64,000 nt of DNA from Heterobilharzia americana (lineage: Eukaryota > Platyhelminthes > Trematoda > Strigeidida > Schistosomatidae), in the NCBI GenBank assembly GCA_944470555.2, contig OX104127.1, forward strand, positions 130,883,113 to 130,947,112, given 5' to 3'. How positions within the stretch are numbered: the first letter of the stretch is position 1; each line of letters opens with the position of its first letter. The notes below the pieces were generated by a model. That model was not told where the DNA came from, did not search any database, and was given only the letters and a program-made list of their open reading frames with translations. Position numbers and translations under genes: made by a program. Positions 12,285 to 23,121 of the stretch are shown here, piece after piece.

Positions 12285-12545
12285 TTGATAAATTTAAACA
12301 AAGTAATGAAAAGATGAAGATTATTTGAAACATTTGATGTATTAACGCTATACATTTCGGGCGGTCTGATCACACATGGACTTGTCGAAATATCTGTGTT
12401 GACTTTACTGACCCTTTTCGTAAATTTTCGTATATGTAGTTCGACAAGTCCATGTGCGATCAGATTGTTTGAAGTTTATGGCGCTACTAAATCACATGTC
12501 TCAGATAATCTTCGTTTTCTAATTCTACTCTTTATTAAATACTAA
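12285..12545. mobile_element. Penelope-type terminal inverted pair without coding sequence (copy C)
   Basis: Two arms of about 100 bases face each other across about 40-50 bases. The cores (12366-12389 and 12440-12463) are inverted copies over 24 bases with one mismatch (CTGATCACACATGGACTTGT on the left arm). Further out, both arms continue with the same blocks (GTATAGCGTTAATAC... and CAGATAATCTTCGTTTTC...). The blocks are those flanking the Penelope-like fragments at 6.5 and 58.3-59.2 kb. No endonuclease or RT sequence lies between the arms. This is best read as a remnant in which only the inverted terminal segments survive, or a foldback derivative. It could fold into a large hairpin. Confidence 0.65.
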
Positions 12546-15124
12546 GTATTTTTACATCAGAACATCTATTGAAACTTCATATGGGTTAATTGAGTTCTAT
12601 GAAGATAGTAGTACATGATGAAATTATGTACAGAAGGGACTTCAATGCATCAGCCGGCGTTCATTGCTTAGACATTATTTTCCTATCACCATTTTTCTAC
12701 ACAACATGACTAAACACACATCCTTTTAAGATAATTTTCATTCCTGATATACTAGTCAATAGGTGGGCCTACTCTCTGGTTTTCGTTACTAATCCTTTTG
12801 ATGAGAAATCCAAAAGGCTTTCGTACAAAAAAATTTTGGTGGGTCTTCATTTATACATATTTTTCAACAAACAAAGCTCTCTTCTTATATACATATATAT
12901 ATATCGCATATTTGGAAAATGCGTCAATGAAGTTAACGGTAATAACAAAGTGAAGGTCAGTCATTAGTGACAGGGTCTCTGTCCTCATCACTGGGTCATG
13001 CCGATTCAAACCTCTCTGGCGACATCAGTCCCTTTGAGGTTACAGAAATGCCTTGCTGGCTAGTAAAACAAGCTTAAAATGTAGGTGCAGCGCTTCCTGC
13101 CAATTGCCTACCACAATTTTACGCCAATCAGAGTACTCAGTGATGCTGTATTTTCTAGCTTGGGACCATACTGGATGAATGTCGTAATTGTGCCGTCAAA
13201 AATAAGAACTAGACAGCATAAAATTGATTACCTTGAAGCAACCAAATACAATGTGTTCATGCGGGAGTTGAAAAATTAGAAAAAGCTTAAGATATATAAA
13301 CGTTAAACTCAGTTGATAAATCTGTTGTGAAAGCAGTGCTAAAGTTTATATAAACTCGTCTGAACACGAGTTCCGGGGATGGCAAACAACGTTTGGAGCT
13401 GAGAAGAAAGATATTGATGTTACCATTTTCTTCTAATTGATCTGTTCCGCCAAAAAGCTATCATTATCATTACCAATATTATCATTAAAAACTTCAGAGA
13501 GAAGTGAGTAAATGTATTTACTGAACTAAAGATTAAGTAGCTAATCTTGATTACATAGGTCGTTATTATTTACTCCAGTATTCATTTTGTATCTTCTTCA
13601 CATGAACTTTAAATAACTTTGCTTGCTGTGGATTCATATGTTGTTCAATCCCAATTGAATAGATCAGGATCCATTTGCCTATCAGTTTGTGTATCTCCTT
13701 AACAAAATTCTTTCATAAACGTTTAAGCTCTTTATGATTCTTCATCAGACTATCTGAGACAGCCGTAGATATGGGTTGATGATTGTAAGGAAAATGAGCA
13801 CCTGATTGGAGGCAGGATTCCAGCCTCAATTTCCACTTCAACTTGTTATGTGTTTATCCAATGAAATTTCTACTTAACTAATTGCACCTCGGATATTACT
13901 CAGATTCGTTTGAAATGCATCCGAGTAAGAAAAACACAGATGTTTCACTGAAAAAAATTATGAAAAGTGAGTTACATTTTTAACCTCATAAAACAATTAA
14001 GCACGTTTCATTACGGTAATTGCACTGCGGAAGAGTTAGGATTTAGTAGGTGACTTTTTGTTTTGCAGAGAAATATAACTTGAGAAATGAGACTACAGAG
14101 CAAATAATATTTAGATGAAATTTAAAATATGCCTACGAGTGTTTATCACAGTCATATTTGGGTTATTCGAGGTATGCTATTTCTATTTATTATTCTCAAA
14201 ACCTTGTTGTAAATAAACAATTTTTCAAAGCATTATTTCAATCTTTGTAAAGCTTCTGCCATGACTTCTATGAGTTACATCCGTTCTACTAGACAAAAAT
14301 ATCTTCGATAATCATTAAATAATATTTATTTATGTTTCCTTGAATACTTTCGTAGGTCTTATGTATTTCTGTAAAATATCTCAGCAGTTTGAGATAACTC
14401 TACACTACTATCACTGATGCGTTTGGTCAGTTAAGACAGTCTAGCTAGGATATAGAAAAAGTCTACTTGCAATCCTGTGAAAATTTTGAACAAATGACGA
14501 AAATATGATTACACCGTGAATGTTTGTTTGGTGTTCTGTGTAAGCTGTATAGCGAATATGTTATACAACTGTTACTAACCATAATTTGTCTTCTGATTTT
14601 TCGTTTTTTCCTATGCTTTCTCTCTTCCTTAGATTCTTCATAGACTACACACTTTTCCTTTCTTTATACTTAAGAATGCTCTCATTACATTGGTGTAGAC
14701 TTAATGCATGCACGCGATTCACCAGCATATCAATTTTTATTATGACAATAAAGCTGTACTGCTGTTCTTTCACCAGTTCGTATAAGTGCTACCATCATTT
14801 TGGTTGTTTTGACTTTCTAATCACTGTTATGCCAGGAAAAATATACAGTCAGTAGAATAAATGCAAAGTAAACGAGAAGAAATAGAGGGAGAGAATGAAG
14901 AGTACGATAATTCATCCACTACTTATTATTATAACTGAAAATTTTTACTGGAAATATTTTCATTTTGATCGTAAAAGGTAGAAAAGAAATATATATATAT
15001 ATATATATGTACATATATGGAAGACAAATCTTTGCGAACTCGCCCTTTCATATACTCCTCGTTTTCGCCAATATTATAAACTGGATTTGAATGGAAATTG
15101 ATGAAGACGTCTTTAAATAATTCA
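12546..15124. other. Mostly unassigned; one SINE-like fragment near 13.0 kb and a TA tract
   Basis: A segment at about 12955-13080 has repeat-like, less AT-rich character (listed separately). A short TA tract lies at about 14991-15009. The 64- and 89-codon open frames at 13085-13279 and 14586-14855 are not recognised and lack clear splice context. The second is rich in F, S and L, as expected of T-rich noise. No gene is supported. Confidence 0.5.
12955..13080 (-). repeat. Unclassified SINE-like repeat fragment
   Basis: Less AT-rich than its surroundings. On the minus strand it holds GGTTTGAATCGGC, resembling a B box, and CTGATGTCGCC close by. The style resembles the other tRNA-like repeats in this window but I cannot align it to any of them. 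No second copy was found in the window, so the repeat status is inferred from composition only. Confidence 0.3.
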
Positions 15125-15520
15125 AATTTTTAGAGGTAGTATTCCTCACGGACTGATATCAATTAGGAACCATTGAAAACCTGGGAGCACTGGACAGCTG
15201 TTTCGTCCTGGTATAGGACTTTTTAGCAGAATCAGTCTGAGACCCGGAAAAAGGTTTAACTCAGGGCCTTCAGGTTTCACGACGAACGCGTCAGCCATTT
15301 AATCACCGGGAGGTATTTCAGTGGTTTACAGTTTACAACTTCTGCCAGTTCATAATACAGCACGACTATAACCCAGGATCTTCAGCTAGCATTCGCTAGA
15401 CGAGTGGCGGATGCGTGCTGACGAGGAGTCCCATATTATGACAAAACAGGTCTCCAGTGCCTCTAGGTTTTCAATGGTTCTCCAACTGGTGTCAGTCCGC
15501 GACGGATACGACCTCCAAAT
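15125..15520 (-). mobile_element. Inverted-repeat element with hammerhead-like arms (copy 3, best preserved)
   Basis: Left arm 15125-15230 begins ATTTTTAGAGGTAGTATTCC and passes CGGACTGATATCA, AACCATTGAAAACCTGGGAG, CACTGGACAGCTGTTTCGTC and ATAGGACT. Right arm 15411-15520 is its inverted copy, reading GAGTCCCATATTATGACA, CAGTGCC, AGGTTTTCAATGGTTC and ending GGATACGACCTCCAAAT. The arms are about 105 bases each. On the outward-reading strand of each arm the order is CTGA/GA-like box, GTCC stem, 6-8-base loop, GGAC, GAAAC, AGCTGTC, CAGTGC, which is hammerhead-like. The left arm keeps GGACGAAAC and CAGCTGTC; the right arm keeps CTGACGA. The middle (15240-15310) has a decayed tRNA-like region. No ORF of note. 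Confidence 0.7.
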
Positions 15521-18060
15521 TAAAATCCCCAATCATCTAGAAAATAACTGCATTTTTGTTCATAACTTTGATTTTATTCATTATCGTACATTTTTGAAGG
15601 ATAACAGTAAATAAAGTGGAATATCTCAGTTTGTTTCACATATTGATGAAGTAATAATGTAGTTACCATTTTCTTGTTGCTTAGATCAAATATATATTTC
15701 ACATATCAACAGAATACACTGTGCGCAACCCTTGAAAGGCTTTTTGGAATTATTACGAGGAATGACTATCTTGTTTCAAAAATCATTCATTGCAAGATTC
15801 TTAATCCGGAGATCGTATACACCGTAAAATTACGTTGAACACGATCGCATTTCTCTTGAACTACAAAAATGTTACCGTCAACATTTTATTATTTAGAAAT
15901 CGATAGATTGACGAGGTGGCCATCGATTAGACTCTGCGACCTGTCCGGCCAAATATCTTCATGAATTATCTGGAAGAAATGCGCTTGAGTTCATTCATCA
16001 GATAAGAAACTTATTACCACACTTAGTTGACACTAATGATATGATCTGCGCAACAAAGCTGTTCGACAAGCTAGACAACACTTATCCCAATACAAAAATG
16101 GTGATGAAATATGAGCGTGAAAACGAGTCCACTTCTTTAGACTCCGGTGTGAGAAGAAGAATTGATAGACTGAACAATAACTTAACCATAACATTTCCTA
16201 CACCACCAGCTATAAATATAGGGTAGTCAAAACAGTGAATACCAGAGCTAAAAAATTATGCTCTGCGGACTAGTTAGAGGAAGAACTAAGTAATATTCAA
16301 AACTGTGTAAGGAAGAATAAATATTCTTAGGATGTGTCGAGGGAAATGAGCAGGAAGTTGATGAAAAGAAGAAGATTACTATTTACCTCTAATTTAACAG
16401 AGGTGATATATACAAAAGAAAAGGCTCAAGAATCAAAGAAGCATTAAGAAGGAACTCCTTTGCAGCCAAACTTGTACCAATAAAACGATCCAGTGTGCTA
16501 ACTGAATCAGTTCATTTAGAATAATTACCCTGTTCTTATCGCCCAAAGTCAATTTATAAATTAACTTGAACTTCCAGAAGCAGGTACATTCGAAGTAATG
16601 ACAAGTAAGCATTCATTCAGTTTGCTTTGTATATTTCGAAGAATCTATGTTAAACTGAAGTGAAGTTCTAGAAATGTGACAAACAGATGTCTCATAGACG
16701 CAGGAGATCAGAATAATATCTCAGACGCTTTTAATATAATCGGGGTACAGAAGATACTAGGATTACTATGCTTCACGACAGCGATTGTTATTAAGTACTT
16801 TCAGCTGAATTTTCATATATAGAAGGAGAGTGTAGTCAATCTCTCACTCTAGTGCTGAACACAATTTGATTTTTTTCATTTTAATTCTCTGCTCACCTAC
16901 TGCCAGCTGGCATTATTATTCCTTTCTGAAATTTCTTGCCTCTTTATAAACCAATTGTGTTTCCCATCACGTAGATTAGCTATGATTTCGACGTTCTAAT
17001 TAGGATTGTTAATTTCTTAATCTTAGGATATCTTGTTTGGTAACAGTCATTGTACTATCAGACAATGATGCTTAAGGAGGAGGTATTCGTGTAACAAACT
17101 GATATCATTTGATTCTTCAGTCTTGTTCTCTTCATTTTGTACAATTTTATTGGGAAATTTAAATGCTCAAAGTTAATTGGTCAGAACACAATCTTCTGAG
17201 CTGTTACTATAACGTATATGCAAAATATGAACTAATTCTGCGGAATTGGTTGTTGTAGCCTGAAGCAAGCTTTCTCTACCTAACTAAATGAAGTCAAAAA
17301 TGTTTATGAAGAATGATTCATAGCTACATCGGTGCAGTTTTGTGCTTCTTCAGGGAGAAATAGCACACTGATTAGTCTAGCAGTATAGCTGTAAATAACT
17401 CCCTGGCAAATGATAACTACGCATTAATCATGTAACCATGTCACGTTTCTTTTACTGGAAATCTAATAGTTTCGCACAGTTTAGCTTATTAAAATCAAAG
17501 GCTGTTGGTGAATTTCGCACAAAATACTGACTGAGTTCACCGTTTTTTTTTCACTCCATTGTCAATAATAAACTAAGTTTACATCCTTTTTCGGATTAAA
17601 ATATTTGGTCTACATTGATGAATTTTTATCAGCTTAGCTGGATGTCCATCTGTCGTCTGTTTAAATGATCGGGAAAAAACTCTGGAAAAATACATGAAAA
17701 ATATGATTTAAATTATTTTTCCAAATTTGCATAATTTTCTAATATATTAAACGAATTTGTTTTGGTTCCACTTGTCTCATTAAAGTGAGCATAACAAACT
17801 TTTCATCTTCTTAGGAATTTGGACAGTTTGCAGTTTACTGATTTATCAACTTGAATAGGGAGTCGAAGAAATATGTTTTCTCTATATTTTAATTCATCCT
17901 GGAATTTTCTATCTGTGAAGTAGAAAACTTTTGGTATTTCTGAAGTTTATCGTCCAAGCATGAATACACATAACAGTAACTCAAGTTACAACTTACGTAT
18001 TCAATAGAGAACTATATTGGTCAAGTTAATGCTATGCTAAATATTACTGGTTAATTAGTT
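15521..18060. other. Mostly unassigned; possible third Penelope-like coding scrap
   Basis: An AT-rich stretch with one 61-codon open frame (16041-16226) of balanced composition (LFDKLDNTYPNTKMVMKYE) but no recognised family, and a possible Penelope-like scrap at 16390-16560 (separate entry). The rest shows no repeats or signals. Confidence 0.45.
16390..16560 (+). pseudogene. Possible Penelope-like polyprotein scrap (copy D), tentative
   Basis: One plus-strand frame reads RGDIYKRKGSRIKEALRRNS followed by FAAKLV and a serine-rich stretch, then after a stop SIYKLT. This order resembles the segment just before the GIY-YIG module in copy A (basic RLRSAV, then AAKLI, then CVYKF). The cysteines and YIG motif are not visible, so this rests on a short similarity judged by eye. 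It could be chance. Confidence 0.25.
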
Positions 18061-18306
18061 CATTAGTTACTAGCCGGTCATAAGCTCGGAGGACAAAGAG
18101 GAAAGGCTGGGAAAAGCGTTAGCAACCCCACCCCGTAAAACCAATCCAATCACCACAGAAACTTCAAAGCACAGACAAAATATGAAAATAAAAACATAAT
18201 TATTCCTCACTGGAAGTGGAGAGACGAAATAACGTCAGTTGGTGGAAGCCTTCAAGAAGCCAACTGTCCAATGTGTCTTCTCTTCTCTCGATCAAAGCTA
18301 AAGTAA

Positions 18307-18990
18307 ACGTGGGGACATGCTGTCCACACATTTTTGAAGCTGGCTAGCTGAAAGGCTGCCAAGATTGAAAAGGAGGTGTTAAGGCATAGCATGGAGGTGG
18401 TAGGAATCAGCGAAAGCAGGTGGAATGGAAGTGAACTCTCGGAACTGTCAACTGGAGAGGAGTCAATAATCCCCAAGAGCATCGAAGGCTCTCTCTCATA
18501 CAGTGGGAACCAATCTCTTTCAGGATCATGACAGCAATGTTCAACTCAAAACGAAGGAAAGTCACAATCATTCAATGCTACGCTACGCTATGTACCTACA
18601 AATAATGCAGAGCGAGCGAAAAAGGAGGAATTCCACAGATAACTGCAATCAACACTGGACAAGACCTCAGTTGGCGACCTCAAAATTCTAATGTGCGATA
18701 TGAATATCAAACTGCATGGAGTGGACAACACAGGTTGAGAAGTGATCATGGGTGGAGAAGCTATTTGTGAAATGATGAACGAGAATTGAGAACTGTTTAC
18801 AGACTTCTCAGCATTCAACCATTTGTTGATTTGAGGCAGTGTGTACACACACGACGATATTCACAAAGCAACATGTAAATGATTTCACCAAACACCAGGA
18901 CACAATACACTAAAAATCACATCGACTTCATCTGAATGTGAAGAGAGTGGAGATGGAGACGTGGCCAGCCTAGTAGATACAAGATCAGAT
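18307..18990 (+). pseudogene. Endonuclease domain remnant of RTE-like copy 1
   Basis: From 18307 the frame reads TWGHAVHTFLKLAS, a stop, then KAAKIEKEV and MEVVGISESRWNG (18391 on), matching the N terminus of an AP-endonuclease-like retrotransposon domain (TWNVRT-like, then GISE-x-RW). The 68 bases after ESII (18470) that would continue into IYSD are missing. Later pieces such as LMCDMN-like, SAFNHLL and HKAT recall the middle of the domain. The RSDEGGEQM piece at about 18980 occupies the place of the usual R-x-RGAD. The domain nicks target DNA in active elements; this one cannot be made intact. Confidence 0.75.
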
Positions 18991-19359
18991 GAAGGAGGGG
19001 AGCAGATGCAGGTGGGTTCACACCACTCACACCACTCAGTATCTAGTGCAATGAACCCAGCTTCCAAATCAAGTTGAAAGCCTTCAATCGGAAGAAGCTG
19101 GTGATAGACGATCACAGTTCCAGTTTGACGGTGAGAACAGGAATTGCACTGAAGGACGAAACTACAACGGCCATCTTCACGTGAGCCAGTCATCATGAAG
19201 ATGTGGGAGACATTGAGCAGCATCTCCGAGGAAACCTGCATGGAAGAACACTGGAACTGTTCGACAGAGATGTGGAAGGAAACCTGCATAATGGTATTTG
19301 TAAGGGAATAAGAGAAGAGAAGAGACAAGACAAGACAGAGAACGGATCTTGACGGAGAC

Positions 19360-20480
19360 ATGGAAGCTGATAGTGGAGAGGAGGATGGGGAAGCAGTAGA
19401 TAAACCAGTGCAGTGTAGGGATGAACGACGAGAAGAGGGACTGAGTACAGTGTATGAAACGCTGGACAAAGAAGTGAAGAAGAGTGCAAGCAAAGACAAA
19501 AGACACTTCCACAACACACTGGCAAGTGAAGCACAACAGGCTGCAGATAGGAAACAGAGACCTGACAACACTGCATCAAATAACTAGGTTAATGTCTGGG
19601 AAGAGATTTACACTGATAAAACCAATGATAGATGATAATGAAGGAAACCCAGTCACCAAAGATGAGAAACAAAGCCATCAATGGGCTGACCACTTCACAC
19701 TACTATTGTATCGACCACCACAACCTGCATTTCTTCCAAAATACCACCTGCAGCCACAGAACTACAAACTAACACAAGCTCTCTAACGAAAGTCGAAGCC
19801 CTGGGTGGCATAAGGTTTCTGAAATGTGAGAGAGCAGAAGAACCAAATGGAATCCCACCAAAGGTACTGACAACAGACGGAGAGATAACATCAGACATGC
19901 CCACACCACTATTATAGGAGGTCTGGAAGCAAGGATAGGTACCTGTAGATTGGAAGAAGGGCGACCTTACCAAACTCCAAGAGAAAGATGACCTAAGTCT
20001 TTGCAAAACATGGCACGAAATCATCCTGCTCTCCACCTCAAGCAAACTGTTATGCCGCATCATTTTGGAGAGATTAAAGGATGCCCTTGATTCAAGTAAT
20101 TTGGTAGTTGCTTCAACACTACGGATTTAATGTCACAAACCTTTATCAAACTCATTCAACAACTATATGAAGACGCCACATGCCAGCCAAGTAATTCACA
20201 ATGGGAAGTTCAGTGATGCTTTCGAAGTGAAGATAGGAGTAAAGCAAGGCTGTCCACTATCATCTATGATATTCCTGATTGTGGTCGACTGAATCAAGCA
20301 GCAGACAACTGTGAGGAGCTAGAAGAGGGGGATACGCTGGCTGTACCGGGGAAAAGATCCTAGAAAATTTGGATTTCGTCGACGACTTGTGTCTAATGTC
20401 ACACAAACTTGAAGATCTACAGGCAAAAAGTAACAAGTTGACAGAAGAAGTGAGGCAGGACAGTGAAGACGGGGCTTCAA
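19360..20480 (+). pseudogene. Linker and reverse transcriptase remnant of RTE-like copy 1
   Basis: The linker is open (EVKKSASKDKRHFHNTLASE, 19459 on), then DEKQSHQWADHFTLLLYRPP (to 19720). RT parts include EEPNGIPPKVL, VPVDWKKGDLTKLQ, WHEIILLSTSSKLLCRIILE, HYGFNVTN-like residues, FEVKIGVKQGCPLS (GVKQGC at 20235-20252) and DFVDDLCLM (20372-20398). DFVDD is the catalytic motif C (normally F/Y-A-D-D). Motif A (F-D-x-D type) is absent: comparison with the 26.1-kb copy shows about 170 bases lost near 20095, between short CAAG/TCAA repeats. Frames shift repeatedly. Confidence 0.8.
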
Positions 20481-21190
20481 GTGAATGTAGAGCAGACAGA
20501 GCTGATGATGATACTCAGCCAATGCCAACACCACCAACAACAAGCTCCAATCACCATCAATGGGAGAAACTTAAAGGAAGTAACTTCCTTCGCCTATTTA
20601 GGCAGCACTGTTTCAGCTACAGGCAGCACAGACGAGGACGTCAAAAACGGAATCGGAAAAGCAAGGCAGGCGTTCATTAGCCTGAAACCAGTGTGGAGAT
20701 CTTCTGCACTCAGCATAAAGCATAAAGAACATCCGGATTTTCAACACTAATGGCAGTCAAGTCAGTGCTTTTGTATGGTTCAGAGACTTGGCGCGTTACA
20801 GAAAGCATTTCCAACAAATTACAGACAGCCATCAACAACTGCCTATGCTGGCTTGTTACTGAAGCTCAGATGACCAGAAATAATAAGCAACAGGGAACTC
20901 TGGCTGGCTGCCAACGAACCAACTAAGAACCTATCAACCAACAAATATGCAGTAGAAGAAAGTAAAGATGGATTGGGCATACACTGAGAAGGCCGACTGA
21001 GGACATCACGCACCAGATAAGAAACGACGAGTTAGGCGTCCAGGGCGAGGTTGACATGGAGGATATCCTGTGCGGAAGAAATGAGAGATTGTGGACTGTT
21101 GTAGAGCCAGGTTGAAAAGCTGGAGAGAACAGAGTGGAATGGAGACGTGCTACTGAAGCCCTGTGTTCCGATGGGAACTCAAGGGACACA
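20480..21190 (+). pseudogene. C-terminal region of RTE-like copy 1
   Basis: Contains SFAYLGSTVSATGSTDEDV (20586 on), IGKARQAFISLKPVWRSSAL, LLYGSETWRVTES-like residues, TAINNCLCW, and the WIGHTLRRPTEDITRQ motif (about 20970-21015), which are typical of the thumb and C-terminal region of RTE-related elements. The AYLGS frame and the WIGHTL frame differ, and stops intervene. The end, near GTTCCGATGGGAACTCAAGG, matches other copies. Confidence 0.75.
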
Positions 21191-21462
21191 TAATAAGGAT
21201 AGAGAAAATGAGATTTATGACAGCAGTGGAGCTGTAAAATTAGTTATCGTATATAGCATTCGCAGAACGAGGCGAAATTTGAAATAATATTTTATGACAC
21301 CAGAATCGAAGTGGTCGTCTCGAATTGTCTAAGCACTAAAATAATTTTAGGTTTCTCGAGTCTTGGGTCCTGTATGGTGACAGAATTTGTTCACCAAGTA
21401 CTTTTGTCGGCGAAAAATTAAGCGATTTCACAGCTGACACCAGCAGGATTAAAATGCTGCCC

Positions 21463-21465
<3 letters not shown>

Positions 21466-21536
<71 letters not shown>
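21466..21536. repeat. (TA)n microsatellite, about 35 units
   Basis: An uninterrupted TA dinucleotide run of about 71 bases. It is self-complementary and prone to slippage and cruciform formation. It is the longest perfect simple repeat in the window. Confidence 0.97.
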
Positions 21537-21541
<5 letters not shown>

Positions 21542-22931
21542 CATATGGTTCAGTAGTTTTAGAAATATATCATAGTTACCCTCAATGTATATAAGCTACA
21601 AGAATCCCAACAAAATGTTTTTCAGACCCCTAGTCAGGTATCAGAATTTTATCATACAAACTTCATCGCACCAATTAAAAGGAAAACATTTTTTAGCGTT
21701 GTTTTGGCACACCAAATAATCCTAATTCCGTTATGCACAAATTACCTTTCATAAAGATTATCTGGGGTTTAACCACATAATTTCACCACTCCCCTTAGGG
21801 GTTTCAGTTTATTTTGCAATTCCCTCTGTCTTAAATTCCTCACGATTGTCCTACGCTTTTGATCATCTACACGGAAGAATTATGGTTTACAGCAAACTTG
21901 TATCACCACATACTCAGATTTTTTTTCATCTATAAAATAGTTTGATTTATTTTTGTTTTCGAAATCGGTGTATTTTAGTCAGTAACTTGAATTGGATCGT
22001 GATCCCAAGCTGTAAAAATTTTTATTTTCGAAACGTAGGGTACAGTAGTTTCTTTAGAGTGACGTTAGTTACTTAAATTCTATGATGGAAAATAAACTGA
22101 TACTTTAGCTTTAATGTATCACGTAATGTACCACCCAAGAAAAATATTCACCAGTTTATCCTTCCTTTCATAAATTATTCTTAGATTATTCAGTTCAGTT
22201 TTTGCCCACTATTTGACCACAAGAACCGTTTGAAGGTGCTTGGTAACATTCTAAAGGTTTTGCAGAATACAATTCAGTATCATCAGCTAAAAACAAGTTA
22301 GTAAGTTTTGAAATATGTAGCGAATATCAACACATTTAAAAATTAAGTAATGAGTTTTAAAACTGTGTCAGGATGAGAGTTGTTAGATGAAGTAGGTAGA
22401 AGAATTTTAACCCACTGATCTATCTTAAAGAATAAAACAGAAATGTTTACAATTCAGTCGTTTTTATTTCCTTAGTTCGCAACCCTTTATTGTGTGATGA
22501 AACTTTAACATACAATACAGAGTAGAACAAAATTTCGATATGTGTTTCTGTAATGCAAAAATTCCCATTTAGACATTTAGTAAAACAAACAATGTGAGCG
22601 AAGAAATATTTCTTTTCAATTAGTTCCTCATCAATGGCTCTACACTAATATAGCATTTTCAAACGTAAAATTACATACCAATCTAGTAGTGAGAGTTGTT
22701 CAGTGAAAGGTTATCAATCTCAAAGTTTCAAGAAGGTGACAATTGGTCAGGTAATTAAGACAGTTAACTAGAGCAAAGATTAATTATCGTAGAAAGATTT
22801 TGCGAACAGGTTCTTACATAATTGATATTTTATATAATGATAACTAAAGAGCAAAAATGAACTGTTACGTAAAATGGTAAATTGTTGACGGTAATTAGAG
22901 ACAGTAGGGGGAGAGAAAGATGATTAAGTCT

Positions 22932-22972
22932 GTAATAGTAATAATAATAATAATGATAATAATAATAATAAT
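22932..22972 (+). repeat. (TAA)n array, interrupted
   Basis: TAATAGTAATAATAATAAT followed by TGATAAT and more AAT units: a TAA array with two substitutions. The minus-strand open frame rich in Y or I here is only the translation of this repeat. It may be the 3' tail of an inserted element, but none is recognised upstream. Confidence 0.9.
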
Positions 22973-23085
22973 GGAGCTATTGAAATACTAGTTATAGTGA
23001 ATTGTGTGGTGGATGAAACGAAGAGTCTTGTTGTAATAAATGAGCTATACAGATTGGTTCGAGTGGTAAGAAGCCAGACTTTATT

Positions 23086-23086
<1 letters not shown>

Positions 23087-23121
<35 letters not shown>
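23087..23121 (+). repeat. (TAA)n array, pure
   Basis: About 11-12 perfect TAA units ending before AGCTTGATTCC. It lies 115 bases downstream of the first TAA array. The two arrays may mark tails of two short insertions. Confidence 0.95.

Larger units (their letters stand above)
18062..21200 (+). mobile_element. RTE-like non-LTR retrotransposon, long but defective (copy 1)
   Basis: Order along the plus strand: a 5' leader (18062-18306), apurinic endonuclease-like domain (18307-18990), linker (19360-19600), reverse transcriptase (19780-20480), C-terminal region (20480-21180), and a 3' end with ACATAATAAGG. The 5' start (CTAGCCGGTCATAAGCTCGG) coincides with that of the 33.6-kb copy, suggesting a near full-length 5' end. 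Defects include an in-frame stop at 18349-18351, a 68-base deletion at 18470/18471 relative to the 33.6-kb copy, a deletion of about 170 bases near 20095 removing RT motif A, and many stops. RTE assignment rests on the endonuclease-to-RT layout, the WIGHTL-type C terminus and the short AT-rich tail. Another RT-endonuclease clade is possible. Confidence 0.85.

Noticed and set aside
19177..19579. Minus-strand open frames of 119 and 128 codons
   Set aside because: They overlap the 228-codon antisense frame and lie opposite the linker region of RTE-like copy 1, with cysteine-, serine- and leucine-rich composition typical of antisense translation.
21466..21536. TA tract as an origin or promoter
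   Set aside because: A pure dinucleotide repeat gives no specific support for either role.
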